This document shows, in pieces, positions 42,001-50,818 of a stretch of 64,000 nucleotides of DNA; within the stretch, counting starts at the first letter, position 1, and the number at the start of each line of letters is the position of its first letter. Source of the stretch: Isachenkonia alkalipeptolytica. Lineage in GTDB: Bacteria > Bacillota > Clostridia > Peptostreptococcales > T1SED10-28. The position numbers and the translations under genes are program-made. Below the pieces are notes generated by a model. It was not told the origin of the DNA. It did no database searches and saw nothing but the letters and a program-made list of their open reading frames with translations. The stretch is from positions 310,001 through 374,000 of the forward strand of contig NZ_SUMG01000001.1 in assembly GCF_009910325.1 (NCBI RefSeq), read 5' to 3'.

Positions 42001-43922
42001 GTTGCTTCTAATCAGCGGAGTAAAGAAATAAGACTAGGCCTGAAGTAGGAGAGCTGTTATAATAATAGCAAAGGCAAACGTACCGAAAGGCAGGGATACC
42101 AAATGAACGAACAACAGAACATAAAAAATATCCGGGACCTGCAAAGGGCCCTTAAAAAGTCAGAAGACTTACTGCGAAAGGTTATTGACACCATTCCCCT
42201 CAGGGTATTCTGGAAGGATCGAAATTGTCGATACTTAGGCTGTAACAAAGCCTTTGCCAAGGATTCCGGATGGGAAGAACCGGAAAAACTTATCGGCAAA
42301 ACCGATTATGAAATGGCCTGGAAATTTTACGCGGAGGATTATCAAAAAGATGACCGATTCGTAATGGAAACCGGGGAGGAGAAAATCAACTTTATCGAAA
42401 ATGTGGTGAATGAGAAAGGGGAACATCGATATGTACGAACCAGCAAAATTCCCCTGTATGATGAAAAAGAGCGGATATTTGGTATGCTGGGAACCTTTGA
42501 GGATATTACGGATATCATGGAAATAAAAAAGGCCCTGAAAGAAAGTGAAAAACGCTACGAAGAGCTTACCTTACGAAGTCGTGCCCTGGTTTTTGAGCTG
42601 GATCCAAAGGGGCAGTTTACCTACGTCAGTCCCTCGGCCAAAGCCCTTTTCGGCTATGAGGAAGAGGAACTTTTAGGAAAAATGTTTTTTTATGAACTGG
42701 CTCCCGAGGATCAAAGGGAGGAGCTGAAAGCCTTTGGAGAAGAAATCCTAAAACAGGGGGGAACAGTTTCCGACTTTGAGCACACCCTACAGACCAAGGA
42801 TGGACGGCGGATCAGCGTTATGACCAACGGGTTTTGCACCCTTAACAAGCGGGGAGAGGTGGAGAGCTTTCAGGGGATTGATGTGGATATCACCCATATT
42901 AAAGAAGCGGAGGAACGGGTGAGATATCTCAGTTATCATGATCAATTAACCGGTCTGTATAATCGCCATTTTATCGAGGAAGAGATGCAGCGATTGGATG
43001 TGGAAAGAAATCTACCCCTGTCCATGATTATGATTGATGCCAACGGATTAAAACTGGTTAATGATGCCTTCGGTCATAAAGCGGGAGACGAGCTCCTTTT
43101 AAAGACGGCTCGAGTAGTGAAACAGGTCACCCGTAAGGAGGACCTGGTTGCCAGAACCGGCGGAGATGAATTTCTGGTTTTTCTTCCCGAAACAGGAGTG
43201 GAGGAAACCTTAAAGATACAAAAAAGAATGGAGGACTTGGCAAAGGAGGTAATCGTTTGCAATCTGCCCTTATCCTTTTCAGTGGGATCCTATACCAAAA
43301 AACATACCCGCATCACGATGGAGGATGCCCTAAGCCAAGCGGAAACCCGCATGTATCGTCAGAAATTCCGAGAGCGGGAAACCGTACGAAAAAAGTATAT
43401 CAATGGAATTTTACAACAGTTATTTATTCGATCTCCCGAGGAAAAACGCCATGCAGAGCGGATCAAAGAACTTTCCCGAAGGATCGGTGTTTCTATGGGC
43501 ATTGAAGGCAGAAAACTTCAGAATCTGGAAAGAGCCGCCTACTATCATGATATCGGGAAAATCAGTATAAGGGAGGATCTGTTACTGAAAAAAGGAAAGC
43601 TGAATAAAAAGGAAGAGCAGGAAATCACCCGGCATAGTGAAATCGGTTACTCCATTTTTAACTCCTCAACAGAGTTTATTCCTTTGAGTGATACTCTACT
43701 TGCCCATCATGAGCGCTATGACGGGAAGGGTTACCCTAAGGGTCTGAAGGGAAAAGAAATCCCTCTGTGGTCTCAGATTATTCACTTTGCCAACCTCTAT
43801 GATGACCTAACCAGTACCCGCACCCGACAAGAAGTCTACTCCTGTGAAAAGGCCCTGGAAGAGCTAACGGAAGCAAAGGGCACCGCCATCGATCCCGAGT
43901 ACTTTGATCAATGGATGGAAGT
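42001..43922 (+). repeat. Direct repeat, copy 1 (GGDEF/HD-GYP gene)
   Basis: About 1.92 kb that recurs nearly base for base at 50819-52740 (constant offset 8818). Only about fifteen to twenty single-base differences were seen by eye, some changing residues. Copies diverge abruptly in the last few codons of the gene and at the left edge. Confidence 0.95.
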
Positions 43923-43941
43923 TTTAGATAAGAGGAGCTAA
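42103..43941 (+). CDS. PAS-PAS-GGDEF-HD-GYP cyclic-di-GMP signalling protein, copy 1
   Basis: 612 residues: two PAS domains (about 18-145 and 150-275), a diguanylate cyclase domain (about 280-440) with ARTGGDEF and the inhibitory I-site RKED five residues before it, and an HD-GYP phosphodiesterase domain (about 445-605) with YYHDIGK, HHERYDGKGYPKGL. Both catalytic domains look intact, so it may make or degrade c-di-GMP according to PAS signals. Soluble: no membrane helix. It lies 111 bases after the CheR remnant, which may have belonged to the same sensory unit. Confidence 0.92.
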   Translation: MNEQQNIKNIRDLQRALKKSEDLLRKVIDTIPLRVFWKDRNCRYLGCNKAFAKDSGWEEPEKLIGKTDYEMAWKFYAEDYQKDDRFVMETGEEKINFIENVVNEKGEHRYVRTSKIPLYDEKERIFGMLGTFEDITDIMEIKKALKESEKRYEELTLRSRALVFELDPKGQFTYVSPSAKALFGYEEEELLGKMFFYELAPEDQREELKAFGEEILKQGGTVSDFEHTLQTKDGRRISVMTNGFCTLNKRGEVESFQGIDVDITHIKEAEERVRYLSYHDQLTGLYNRHFIEEEMQRLDVERNLPLSMIMIDANGLKLVNDAFGHKAGDELLLKTARVVKQVTRKEDLVARTGGDEFLVFLPETGVEETLKIQKRMEDLAKEVIVCNLPLSFSVGSYTKKHTRITMEDALSQAETRMYRQKFRERETVRKKYINGILQQLFIRSPEEKRHAERIKELSRRIGVSMGIEGRKLQNLERAAYYHDIGKISIREDLLLKKGKLNKKEEQEITRHSEIGYSIFNSSTEFIPLSDTLLAHHERYDGKGYPKGLKGKEIPLWSQIIHFANLYDDLTSTRTRQEVYSCEKALEELTEAKGTAIDPEYFDQWMEVLDKRS

Positions 43942-44007
43942 ATACAGGCAATATAGAATACGTAGAAAACCAGCTAACGAAAGCTATGTCACTTGAAAAA
44001 AATCATT

Positions 44008-44060
44008 ATAAAAGACACCGCCTGTAGGATTCTATAAAGTCCTAAGGCGGTGTCTTTTAT
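44008..44060. terminator. Bidirectional terminator between GGDEF gene and opp operon
   Basis: Perfect 16-pair stem ATAAAAGACACCGCCT/AGGCGGTGTCTTTTAT (44008-44023, 44045-44060) with an inner TAGGA/TCCTA helix. It overlaps the stop of the convergent ATPase gene. Confidence 0.85.
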
Positions 44061-45016
44061 AGGATTATTTTATGACAGGCAACTTGATGTTTTCTATTCA
44101 GCGTTTTTAGTTCCGGGTCTTGGAGTCGACAATGCTCATCTCCTTGAGCACAACGAGAATAAAAACGACAGCCTTTCTGTATATTGATCGGACTTGGAAT
44201 TTCCTTGGACATTTTAATTCGTCGATTCCGCATAGGATTCAAAATATCGGTGCTGGGCATCGATGAAAGCAGGGCCTTGGTATAGGGGTGCTGAGGGTTT
44301 TGGTACAGCTCCTGGCTGTCTGCCAGCTCTACGATATTTCCTAAGTACATTACGGCAATACGGTCGGAGATATGCTTAACCATGGAAAGATCATGGGCGA
44401 TAAACAAATAGGTAAGGCCCAGCTCTTTTTGCAGATCGATTAAAAGATTGACGATCTGGGCTTGAATCGACACATCCAAGGCGGAAATCGGCTCATCGCA
44501 TACGATAAACTCCGGTTCGACGCTTAAGGTTCTGGCAATACCGATGCGCTGCCGCTGCCCGCCGGAAAACTCATGGGGAAAGCGGGAGGCCTGTTCCCGG
44601 TTAAGTCCTACCATCTCCAGCAGTTCCTGAATCCTTCGGGTTTTCGCTTTACCCCGATAGCCTCCGTGCAGGGCCAGACCTTCGGAGACAATATCCCCGA
44701 CGGTCATTCGGGGGTTTAACGAGGCGTAGGGGTCCTGGAGTATGATTTGGGCGCGTTTTTTATAAGCCCGGTCGGCTTTGCCCTTCAGGTTGAAAATATC
44801 CTCTCCGTCGAATAAAACCTTGCCGGAGGTGGGCTGATAGAGCTTGATCAAGGTCCGTCCGAGGGTAGTCTTGCCGCAGCCCGACTCCCCTACTACCCCT
44901 AAGGTTTCCTGTTTTTGGATTTTAAAGGACACCTGATTTACCGCGGAGAGGGTTTGTTTACGCTTTAACCTAAACTCCTTGCTGAGGTTTTCTACTTCCA
45001 ACAACACATTAGACAT
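44057..45016 (-). CDS. Oligopeptide/dipeptide ABC transporter ATPase (OppF-type)
   Basis: 319 residues from ATG 45016 (AGGAGGG upstream), overlapping the OppD-type gene by eight bases; the longer frame to 45133 is an overlap artefact. Walker A GESGCGKTTLGRTL, Q-loop ILQDPYASLNPRMTV, signature FSGGQRQRIGIARTL, Walker B FIVCDEPISALD, and the C-terminal peptide-transporter extension with Cys motif (GCRFYSRCAQGDEHCRLQDPEL) that can hold an FeS cluster in OppD/F proteins. Works with the adjacent OppD, OppC, OppB and OppA homologues. Confidence 0.93.
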   Translation of the reverse strand: MSNVLLEVENLSKEFRLKRKQTLSAVNQVSFKIQKQETLGVVGESGCGKTTLGRTLIKLYQPTSGKVLFDGEDIFNLKGKADRAYKKRAQIILQDPYASLNPRMTVGDIVSEGLALHGGYRGKAKTRRIQELLEMVGLNREQASRFPHEFSGGQRQRIGIARTLSVEPEFIVCDEPISALDVSIQAQIVNLLIDLQKELGLTYLFIAHDLSMVKHISDRIAVMYLGNIVELADSQELYQNPQHPYTKALLSSMPSTDILNPMRNRRIKMSKEIPSPINIQKGCRFYSRCAQGDEHCRLQDPELKTLNRKHQVACHKIIL

Positions 45017-46028
45017 TGAAATCCCTCCTTTCCTCCGAGTTATTGTTTTCCCCCAGGGGATGGCCCAACCAGCAGCGGTAGGAATGGTCCTTAGACAACG
45101 AATAAAGCGGGGGTTCATGTTTGGCACAGACATTCATCGCTAAGGCGCAGCGGTTCATAAAGCCGCACCCCTTGGGAGGATTCAACAGGTCCGGAGGCTG
45201 GCCCTTTAAGGAATAAAGACGGCTCTTGGAAAGACCGGCAACATCGGGAACGGATTGAAGAAGCGCCCGGGTATAGGGATGGGCGGGGCGGTTAAAGAGG
45301 TCCTTCGCCGTGGCTTTTTCCACCACTTTCCCGGCATACATCACGTGAATCTTTGTGGCGATTTCCGCCGCCAGCCCCAGGTCATGGGTGATTAGAATAA
45401 TGGACATATTCAGTTTTTCCCGAAGGTCCAGCAAAAGGTCCATAATATCCGCCTGGATGGTCACATCCAAGGCCGTGGTGGGCTCATCGGCGATCAGAAC
45501 CTTGGGGCTGCAGGCCAGGGCAATGGCAATCACCACCCGCTGGCGCATACCCCCGGAAAATTCATGGGGGAACTGGCGGATTCTTTCCTTGGGGTTCGGG
45601 ATCCTTACCAGCTCCAATATATCGATGGATTTTTCCATAGCCTGTTTTTTCGATAATTTTTCATGAATCATCAGACTCTCGGCGATCTGCTCCCCGATGG
45701 TCATCGTGGGGTTCAGGTACGTCATGGGATCCTGAAAGATCATGGAAATATCCCGTCCCCGCACTTTTCGAAGATCCTTTTCCTTTAATCGGAGCAAATC
45801 CGACCCTTCAAAGAGGATCTTCGAGGTATCGGGTATTTTGGTAATTTTTTTCGGCAGCAGCCGCAAAATACTCTTGGACATGACGGTCTTTCCGCATCCG
45901 GATTCTCCGACGACCACCAGCACATCCTTTGGATAGAGACTGAGATCCAGTCCTCGTACCGCCTGTATGGTTCCGGCATAAGTGTGAAAATTTATTTGAA
46001 GATTTTCAACTTGCAATAAGGGTTCCAT
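45009..46028 (-). CDS. Oligopeptide/dipeptide ABC transporter ATPase (OppD-type)
   Basis: 339 residues from ATG 46028 with AAAGGAGG upstream. Walker A GESGCGKTVMSKSI, IFQDPMTYLNPTMTIGEQ, signature FSGGMRQRVVIAIAL, Walker B VLIADEPTTALD, and C-terminal Cys cluster GCGFMNRCALAMNVCAKHEP. Partner of the OppF-type ATPase in energising peptide import. Confidence 0.93.
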   Translation of the reverse strand: MEPLLQVENLQINFHTYAGTIQAVRGLDLSLYPKDVLVVVGESGCGKTVMSKSILRLLPKKITKIPDTSKILFEGSDLLRLKEKDLRKVRGRDISMIFQDPMTYLNPTMTIGEQIAESLMIHEKLSKKQAMEKSIDILELVRIPNPKERIRQFPHEFSGGMRQRVVIAIALACSPKVLIADEPTTALDVTIQADIMDLLLDLREKLNMSIILITHDLGLAAEIATKIHVMYAGKVVEKATAKDLFNRPAHPYTRALLQSVPDVAGLSKSRLYSLKGQPPDLLNPPKGCGFMNRCALAMNVCAKHEPPLYSLSKDHSYRCWLGHPLGENNNSEERRDFNV

Positions 46029-46043
46029 AATCAACCTCCTTTG

Positions 46044-46973
46044 TTATTCTCGTAGTTTCGGATCCAGGGCATCCCGCAAACCGTCCCCCAACAATTGAAA
46101 AGACAGCATCGTTAAACTGATCATCAATGCAGGAAAGAACATCTGATAGGGATAAAAAGCCATATTCTGCTGGGCGCCGGAAGCCAGGGCCCCCCAGCTG
46201 GTCATCGGGGACTGAACCCCCAAACCGATGTAGGATAGAAAGGCTTCTCCAAAAATAAAGGAGGGGATATCAAAGGTTGCGGCAACCACCATTACCCCCA
46301 GGGTATTGGGAATCAGATGCTGGAAAATCACTTTAAAAGGATGGGTTCCCAGAGCCTTAGCGGCTAAGATGTAATCCTGTTCTTTAATCTGCATGATTTG
46401 TCCCCGTACCAGCCGGGCCATGTGACACCAGCCTGTAATCGTCATTGCGATAATCAGCGAAGGAATTCCCTGGCCGATAATTAACGAGACAATAATCACC
46501 ACCACTAAATAGGGAACGCTGACCAGGATCTCAAGGATTCGCATCATCACGGTATCGAGTTTGCCGCCGAAATAGCCGGCGACCCCGCCGTAGAGGGTCC
46601 CGAGGATCACGTCAATTAAGGCTCCAATGAGACCGATGCCGATGGAAACCCTCCCGCCGATCCAGATCCGGGTAAAAATATCCCGCCCCAGATTGTCGGT
46701 CCCGAACCAGTGCTCCGCCGACGGGGACTGATTGATCATCGAGGCGTCCTGCTGGTGGTAGGTATAGGGGGTCAAAAAAGGACCGATCAGGCACATTATA
46801 AACAACAGCAGCAAAATCCCCAGGGCGATCAGAGAAACTTTATTGGCTTTTAGCCTTCTCCAGGCATCCTGCCAATAGGAAATACTGGGTCTTCCCGCCA
46901 GCTCATCGGCGGCATCCTCCCGCCGGAAGGGCTGGAAATCTTCAACTTGAAATTCTATATAATCTTTTTCCAA
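46044..46973 (-). CDS. Peptide ABC transporter permease (OppC/DppC-type)
   Basis: 309 residues with an N-terminal cytosolic tail, a first helix (VSLIALGILLLLFIMCLIGPFL) and the permease fold; the ATPase-contact loop is ARLVRGQIMQIKEQDYILAAKALG. HWFGTDNLGRDIFTRIWIGGRVS before it is typical of the OppC group. Lies 15 bases upstream of oppD and 27 after oppB. Confidence 0.93.
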   Translation of the reverse strand: MEKDYIEFQVEDFQPFRREDAADELAGRPSISYWQDAWRRLKANKVSLIALGILLLLFIMCLIGPFLTPYTYHQQDASMINQSPSAEHWFGTDNLGRDIFTRIWIGGRVSIGIGLIGALIDVILGTLYGGVAGYFGGKLDTVMMRILEILVSVPYLVVVIIVSLIIGQGIPSLIIAMTITGWCHMARLVRGQIMQIKEQDYILAAKALGTHPFKVIFQHLIPNTLGVMVVAATFDIPSFIFGEAFLSYIGLGVQSPMTSWGALASGAQQNMAFYPYQMFFPALMISLTMLSFQLLGDGLRDALDPKLRE

Positions 46974-47000
46974 AACGTCACCTCCAAAATGTTTAGCCCA

Positions 47001-47930
47001 TCAGGACCCGGATATTTTTATTCTGGGATCAATCAGTGCATACAGAATGTCTACCACCACCAGGGACATAATATACAGACTGGCAATAAAAATGGTTTGT
47101 CCCATGATCATGGTGTAGTCCCGGTCGGTTACCGAGGATACAAAATAAGAGCCGAGCCCCGGGATGGAAAAAATCCGTTCAATAACAAAGGACCCGGAAA
47201 AGATCATCGCCACCTGAGGTCCCAAAAGAGTCACAATAGGCAGGATGGAATTTCTGAAAATATGCTTTCGGATGATTCGAAACTGGGAAGCCCCTTTCGC
47301 CTGGGCCGTCAGTATGTAGTCCTGATTCAACACATCCAGGCAATTGGCCCGCATGTACCGGGCGTATTTTGCCAACGGACCCATGGCCAGGGCAAGGCTT
47401 GGCAGAAAAGTATGCTGCAGCGTACCCCAGCCGGTGATGGGTAAGAGCCCCCATTGAATTGCTAGAAAATACTGTAGTAATGCGGCGAATACAAAGCTGG
47501 GTACGGAGATGCCCAAAATAGAAAGAAACATTACGCCGTAATCGGGTACCTTTCCGCGAAAGAAAGCCGCAAATAGGCCGAATAAAACACCGAAGGACAC
47601 TCCAAAGAGGAGCGCCTGGGCTCCCAGACGTCCTGAAATCGGTGCATAGTTGGCAATGGTATCGGAAACCTTACGACCACGATAGGTAAGGGATTCGCCA
47701 AGATCCTGTTCAAAAATTAAGTCGCGCCAGAAATTTTTGTACTGAACCCTTAGGGGTTCATTAAAGCCGTACTGTTCCTGAACCTGGAGTCTCGTTTGTT
47801 CCGGAAGTTCCTCCGTCATACGCTCAATGGGATTGCCGGGAATCAACCGAATCAATATAAAGGTTATACTGATAACGATAAATAGGGTCAAAATTCCATA
47901 ACCGATTCGTTTTAGAATAAATGTAATCAT
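47001..47930 (-). CDS. Peptide ABC transporter permease (OppB/DppB-type)
   Basis: 309 residues, six membrane helices. Begins FILKRIGYGILTLFIVISITFILIRLIPGNP, the standard OppB start; ATPase loop YARYMRANCLDVLNQDYILTAQAKGAS. First gene of the minus-strand opp operon, divergent from the binding-protein gene. Confidence 0.93.
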   Translation of the reverse strand: MITFILKRIGYGILTLFIVISITFILIRLIPGNPIERMTEELPEQTRLQVQEQYGFNEPLRVQYKNFWRDLIFEQDLGESLTYRGRKVSDTIANYAPISGRLGAQALLFGVSFGVLFGLFAAFFRGKVPDYGVMFLSILGISVPSFVFAALLQYFLAIQWGLLPITGWGTLQHTFLPSLALAMGPLAKYARYMRANCLDVLNQDYILTAQAKGASQFRIIRKHIFRNSILPIVTLLGPQVAMIFSGSFVIERIFSIPGLGSYFVSSVTDRDYTMIMGQTIFIASLYIMSLVVVDILYALIDPRIKISGS

Positions 47931-47983
47931 CGAATACCTCCTCTAATCACTTTGCTTATAAATTAACAATATAAACCTTGATT

Positions 47984-48011
47984 AGTATAACCGATTAATA
48001 ATATAAAGCAA
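47984..48011 (-). promoter_or_regulatory. Promoter of the oppBCDF operon
   Basis: Minus strand TTGCTT (48011-48006), 16-base spacer, TATACT (47989-47984), about 55 bases before the oppB-type ATG. Confidence 0.5.
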
Positions 48012-48087
48012 TAGATTTTAAAAAAGATTAAAGATTCCTACCATTTTAAAATTTAGTAGGCTTTTACCAATGGATAAGAAAAATCAA

Positions 48088-48117
48088 TTGGATGGAGAAA
48101 AAATTCTATGCTATACT
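48088..48117 (+). promoter_or_regulatory. Promoter of the oppA-type gene
   Basis: TTGGAT (48088-48093), 18-base spacer, TATACT (48112-48117), about 60 bases before ATG 48176. No operator was recognised in the divergent region. Confidence 0.5.
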
Positions 48118-48175
48118 TCAGGCTGGATTTAAAAGTTAAATAAATAACAAAAATGAAAATTAGGGAGGTAAGTGT

Positions 48176-49888
48176 ATGATTAATTTAAGGAGAATGTTGT
48201 TTGTCGGTGTGCTAGTACTGTGTTTGACAGTTGTGGCGGCCTGCGGCTCGGAAGAAGGGGCCGGTGCCGAAGCGGAAGGAGAGCATGCAGCGCCGGGTTC
48301 TGATGAGGCCGGTTCTGAAGAAGCGGGGCTGGTTAAAGAGGACCAGGTCCTGAATATGTCTCTTGGGGCTGAGCCGGATTCCCTGGACGTGGCAAAAACT
48401 TCGGATATGTACTCCAACAGTGTGCTTTTACAAACTATGGAGACTCTGACCCGCCTTGAAGTCGATGAAGACGGAGAAACCGTTGTGGTTCCCGGAGCGG
48501 CAACGGAGTGGGAAGTCAGCGAAGACGGTATGGAATGGACCTTTCATCTTCGGGAGGCCAAGTGGTCCGATGGAGAACCATTAACCGCCATGGATTATGA
48601 GTATGGAGTAAAGCGGATTTTGAATCCTGAGACCGCATCCCCGATTTCTTCGGTGCTTCATGAAGTGAAAAATGCCCAGAAAATTGCTCAGGGGGAGATG
48701 GAAATTTCCGAAGCGGGGATCGAAGCGCTGGATGATAAAACCTTAGTGATTACTTTAGAATATCCGGTTCCTTATTTTTTGAGCCTTACCAATGGAAGAG
48801 GTTTTATTCCCCAAAGAGAAGATATCGTTGAAGAACACGGAAGCTCTTACGGCACGGAAGCGGATAAACTGGTTTTTTCCGGACCATTTGTGGTGGAGGA
48901 GTGGATTCACAACAGCAGCATCACTTTATCAAAAAATGAGAATTACTGGGATGCGGACACGGTAATGCTGGAAGAAGTAAATATGCGGATCATCAATGAA
49001 GAAGCAGCCCTGATGGGAGAGCTGGAAAGCGGGAATATTGATATTACCAGCGTCACCAGTCCCGAATGGGTGGAGCGTCTGGATGCAAAGGGGGGCTTTG
49101 AAAAGCTTACCGGAGACCTTCCCCGAACGGCGTATGTGTTTATGAACCATGAAGTAGAGCTGTTTTCCAACGATAAGGTGCGTAAGGCCTTTTCCTTGGC
49201 CCTTGACCGGGAAGAAATTTCCCGGGATATCAATAGCGGGATGACGAAGCCGGCCTACGGTTGGGTGCCGCACCCGATCACCGTAGAGGATGAAAACTTC
49301 AGAGAATATGCGGGAGACTTGGTAAAGGAACTTGAAGCCCGGAGTCCGGAACCGAAAGATTTGTTTTTGGAAGGGCTGGAAGAGCTCGGTATCGATAAGG
49401 ATCCGGAAGATATCTCCGTTGAAATTATGCTGCCGGGACCTCCGGGAAGAGAGTTGGGAGAATACTTTCAAAGCGTATTCAGCGAAGCCTTGGGAATCAA
49501 CATTGTATTGGATCCTAACGAATGGCCGGTATTCCAGGAAAGAAACCGGCAGCTGGATTACGAAGTCGGGTTTAAGTCTTATGGCGGGAATGCTTACAAT
49601 GATCCTTCCTCCTTTTTAAATCTATGGCTGACGGATAATGATATCGTACCGATCGGCTGGTCCAATGAAGAATATGACCGTCTGGTTCAGGAAGCCTCGC
49701 TGGAGCTGGACGAGGAAAAAAGAATGGAAATGTATAAAAAAGCCGAAGAGATTTTACTGATTGAAGAAGCTGCAATGATTCCCTACAGCTATTTAGTAGA
49801 GAATACCTACGTACAGGAATATGTAAAAGGGTATATGCAGCCGGATTTTGGAAGCGCTGTATTAAAGAATATTTATATTGTGAAATAA
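48176..49888 (+). CDS. Oligopeptide-binding lipoprotein (OppA-type, SBP family 5)
   Basis: 570 residues. Lipoprotein signal: MINLRRMLFVGVLVLCLTVVAAC, then an acidic Gly/Ala/Glu-rich linker. Mature protein has the family 5 pattern: NMSLGAEPDSLDVAKTSDMYS, WTFHLREAKWSDGEPLTAMDYEYGVKRILNP, VRKAFSLALDREEIS, and a C-terminal QEASLELDEEKRMEMYKKAEEILLIEEAAMIPYSYL. It captures peptides outside the membrane and hands them to the divergent OppB/C permease. GGGAGG lies before the ATG. Confidence 0.93.
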   Translation: MINLRRMLFVGVLVLCLTVVAACGSEEGAGAEAEGEHAAPGSDEAGSEEAGLVKEDQVLNMSLGAEPDSLDVAKTSDMYSNSVLLQTMETLTRLEVDEDGETVVVPGAATEWEVSEDGMEWTFHLREAKWSDGEPLTAMDYEYGVKRILNPETASPISSVLHEVKNAQKIAQGEMEISEAGIEALDDKTLVITLEYPVPYFLSLTNGRGFIPQREDIVEEHGSSYGTEADKLVFSGPFVVEEWIHNSSITLSKNENYWDADTVMLEEVNMRIINEEAALMGELESGNIDITSVTSPEWVERLDAKGGFEKLTGDLPRTAYVFMNHEVELFSNDKVRKAFSLALDREEISRDINSGMTKPAYGWVPHPITVEDENFREYAGDLVKELEARSPEPKDLFLEGLEELGIDKDPEDISVEIMLPGPPGRELGEYFQSVFSEALGINIVLDPNEWPVFQERNRQLDYEVGFKSYGGNAYNDPSSFLNLWLTDNDIVPIGWSNEEYDRLVQEASLELDEEKRMEMYKKAEEILLIEEAAMIPYSYLVENTYVQEYVKGYMQPDFGSAVLKNIYIVK

Positions 49889-50008
49889 CACAACTAGAAT
49901 GGAACATTCCCTTCATCCATTATGCTGGGGATATAAAGAAGGGATAAGATAAAAAGAAAAAACAATAGTCCGGCTAAACTTATTCAAAGAGAAGGAAAAA
50001 AATATTAG

Positions 50009-50098
50009 ACAAGCTTTCACTGAAAAAACAGAACAACCTTTAACTGTTAATGGAAACAGGATAGGGCTGATGACGTTTGGAGTGAAGGCTTGTTTTTT
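50009..50098 (+). terminator. Long-loop hairpin terminator between oppA-type and FMN-binding genes
   Basis: ACAAGCTTTCACT (50009-50021) pairs with AGTGAAGGCTTGT (50081-50093), one G-U pair, followed by TTTTTG. The 59-base loop contains TTAACTGTTAA and may itself fold. No gene or known riboswitch was recognised in 49889-50200. Confidence 0.55.
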
Positions 50099-50200
50099 GT
50101 CACAGGCGTGCAAAAATAGTAAAAATCGTGTAAATACAGAGAGCCTGTTCTCTACTACAATGAAGTTGACAAAGAAATAACAACTCAAGGAGGTAGTAAA

Positions 50201-50695
50201 ATGAAAGGATGGAAAAAGAAAACGGCATGGTTTTTACTATTCATTTTAATGGCAGTGACCCTAGGGGCCTGTAACGGAGAAGAAGAGGGGACGGCTCCCG
50301 AAGGAAAATATCAGGACGGCGAGTATGTAGCCAGCGCTCCCGGCCACGAAGGTCCCATCGAACTGAAAGTAATCGTAAAGGATCAAGATATTCACAGCAT
50401 TGAGGTGGTAGACCATAACGAAACCCCGGTGCTGACGGATCCGGCCTTTGAGAAAATCATTTCCGCCATGGAAGAGCATAAGACCACGAATGTGGACACG
50501 GTTACCGGCGCTACCCTGACTAGCTTAGGAATCATTCGGGCGGCTCGGAATGCTCTGTTGGAAGCCGGCGGTGACGAGGACCTATTTCAAGAAGGGGAGG
50601 TGGAAAAAAGCGGGTTCTACGGCCAAACCCCAAGGATTGGAAAAAGTCTATGTGGATGTGAAGGATTTGCTAAAAGACGGGGCAAGGGTTCTTGA
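50201..50695 (+). CDS. FMN-binding-domain lipoprotein with a chimeric C-terminus
   Basis: 164 residues. Lipoprotein signal ending VTLGAC, linker, then an FMN-binding domain (about 35-125): DGEYVASAPGHEGPIELKVIVKDQDIHSIEVVDHNETP and the flavin attachment motif DTVTGATLTS, where the second Thr is linked to FMN by ApbE. Such proteins carry electrons outside the membrane. From about residue 130 (EGEVEKSGFYGQTPRIG) the sequence comes from the duplicated signalling segment read in another frame, so the natural C-terminus was replaced when the duplication landed at 50590. The FMN domain itself looks complete. Confidence 0.85.
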   Translation: MKGWKKKTAWFLLFILMAVTLGACNGEEEGTAPEGKYQDGEYVASAPGHEGPIELKVIVKDQDIHSIEVVDHNETPVLTDPAFEKIISAMEEHKTTNVDTVTGATLTSLGIIRAARNALLEAGGDEDLFQEGEVEKSGFYGQTPRIGKSLCGCEGFAKRRGKGS

Positions 50696-50818
50696 GAATC
50701 TGACGAAAGTCGAAAAAGAGGTAAAAGGCAAGGAGGGGCGATGGTATCTGATGAAGATTATACCCTACCGAACTTCCGATGACAGGATTAAAGGGATCGT
50801 GATCAGATTTGATATTGT
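50590..50818 (+). pseudogene. Scrambled remnant of the CheB/CheR/PAS gene (second copy)
   Basis: Block 50590-50650 matches 41286-41346; block 50653-50805 matches 41753-41905 (offset 8900). The 400 bases between them, coding the coiled coil in copy 1, are deleted, and another deletion of about 90 bases removes the end of the PAS gene before copy 2 of the GGDEF gene. A frame through the remains could make a peptide but has no plausible function. Confidence 0.85.

Noticed and set aside
49889-50200. Riboswitch before the FMN-binding protein gene
   Set aside because: The hairpin region lacks the conserved blocks of the FMN or cobalamin riboswitches; a long-loop terminator explains it better.
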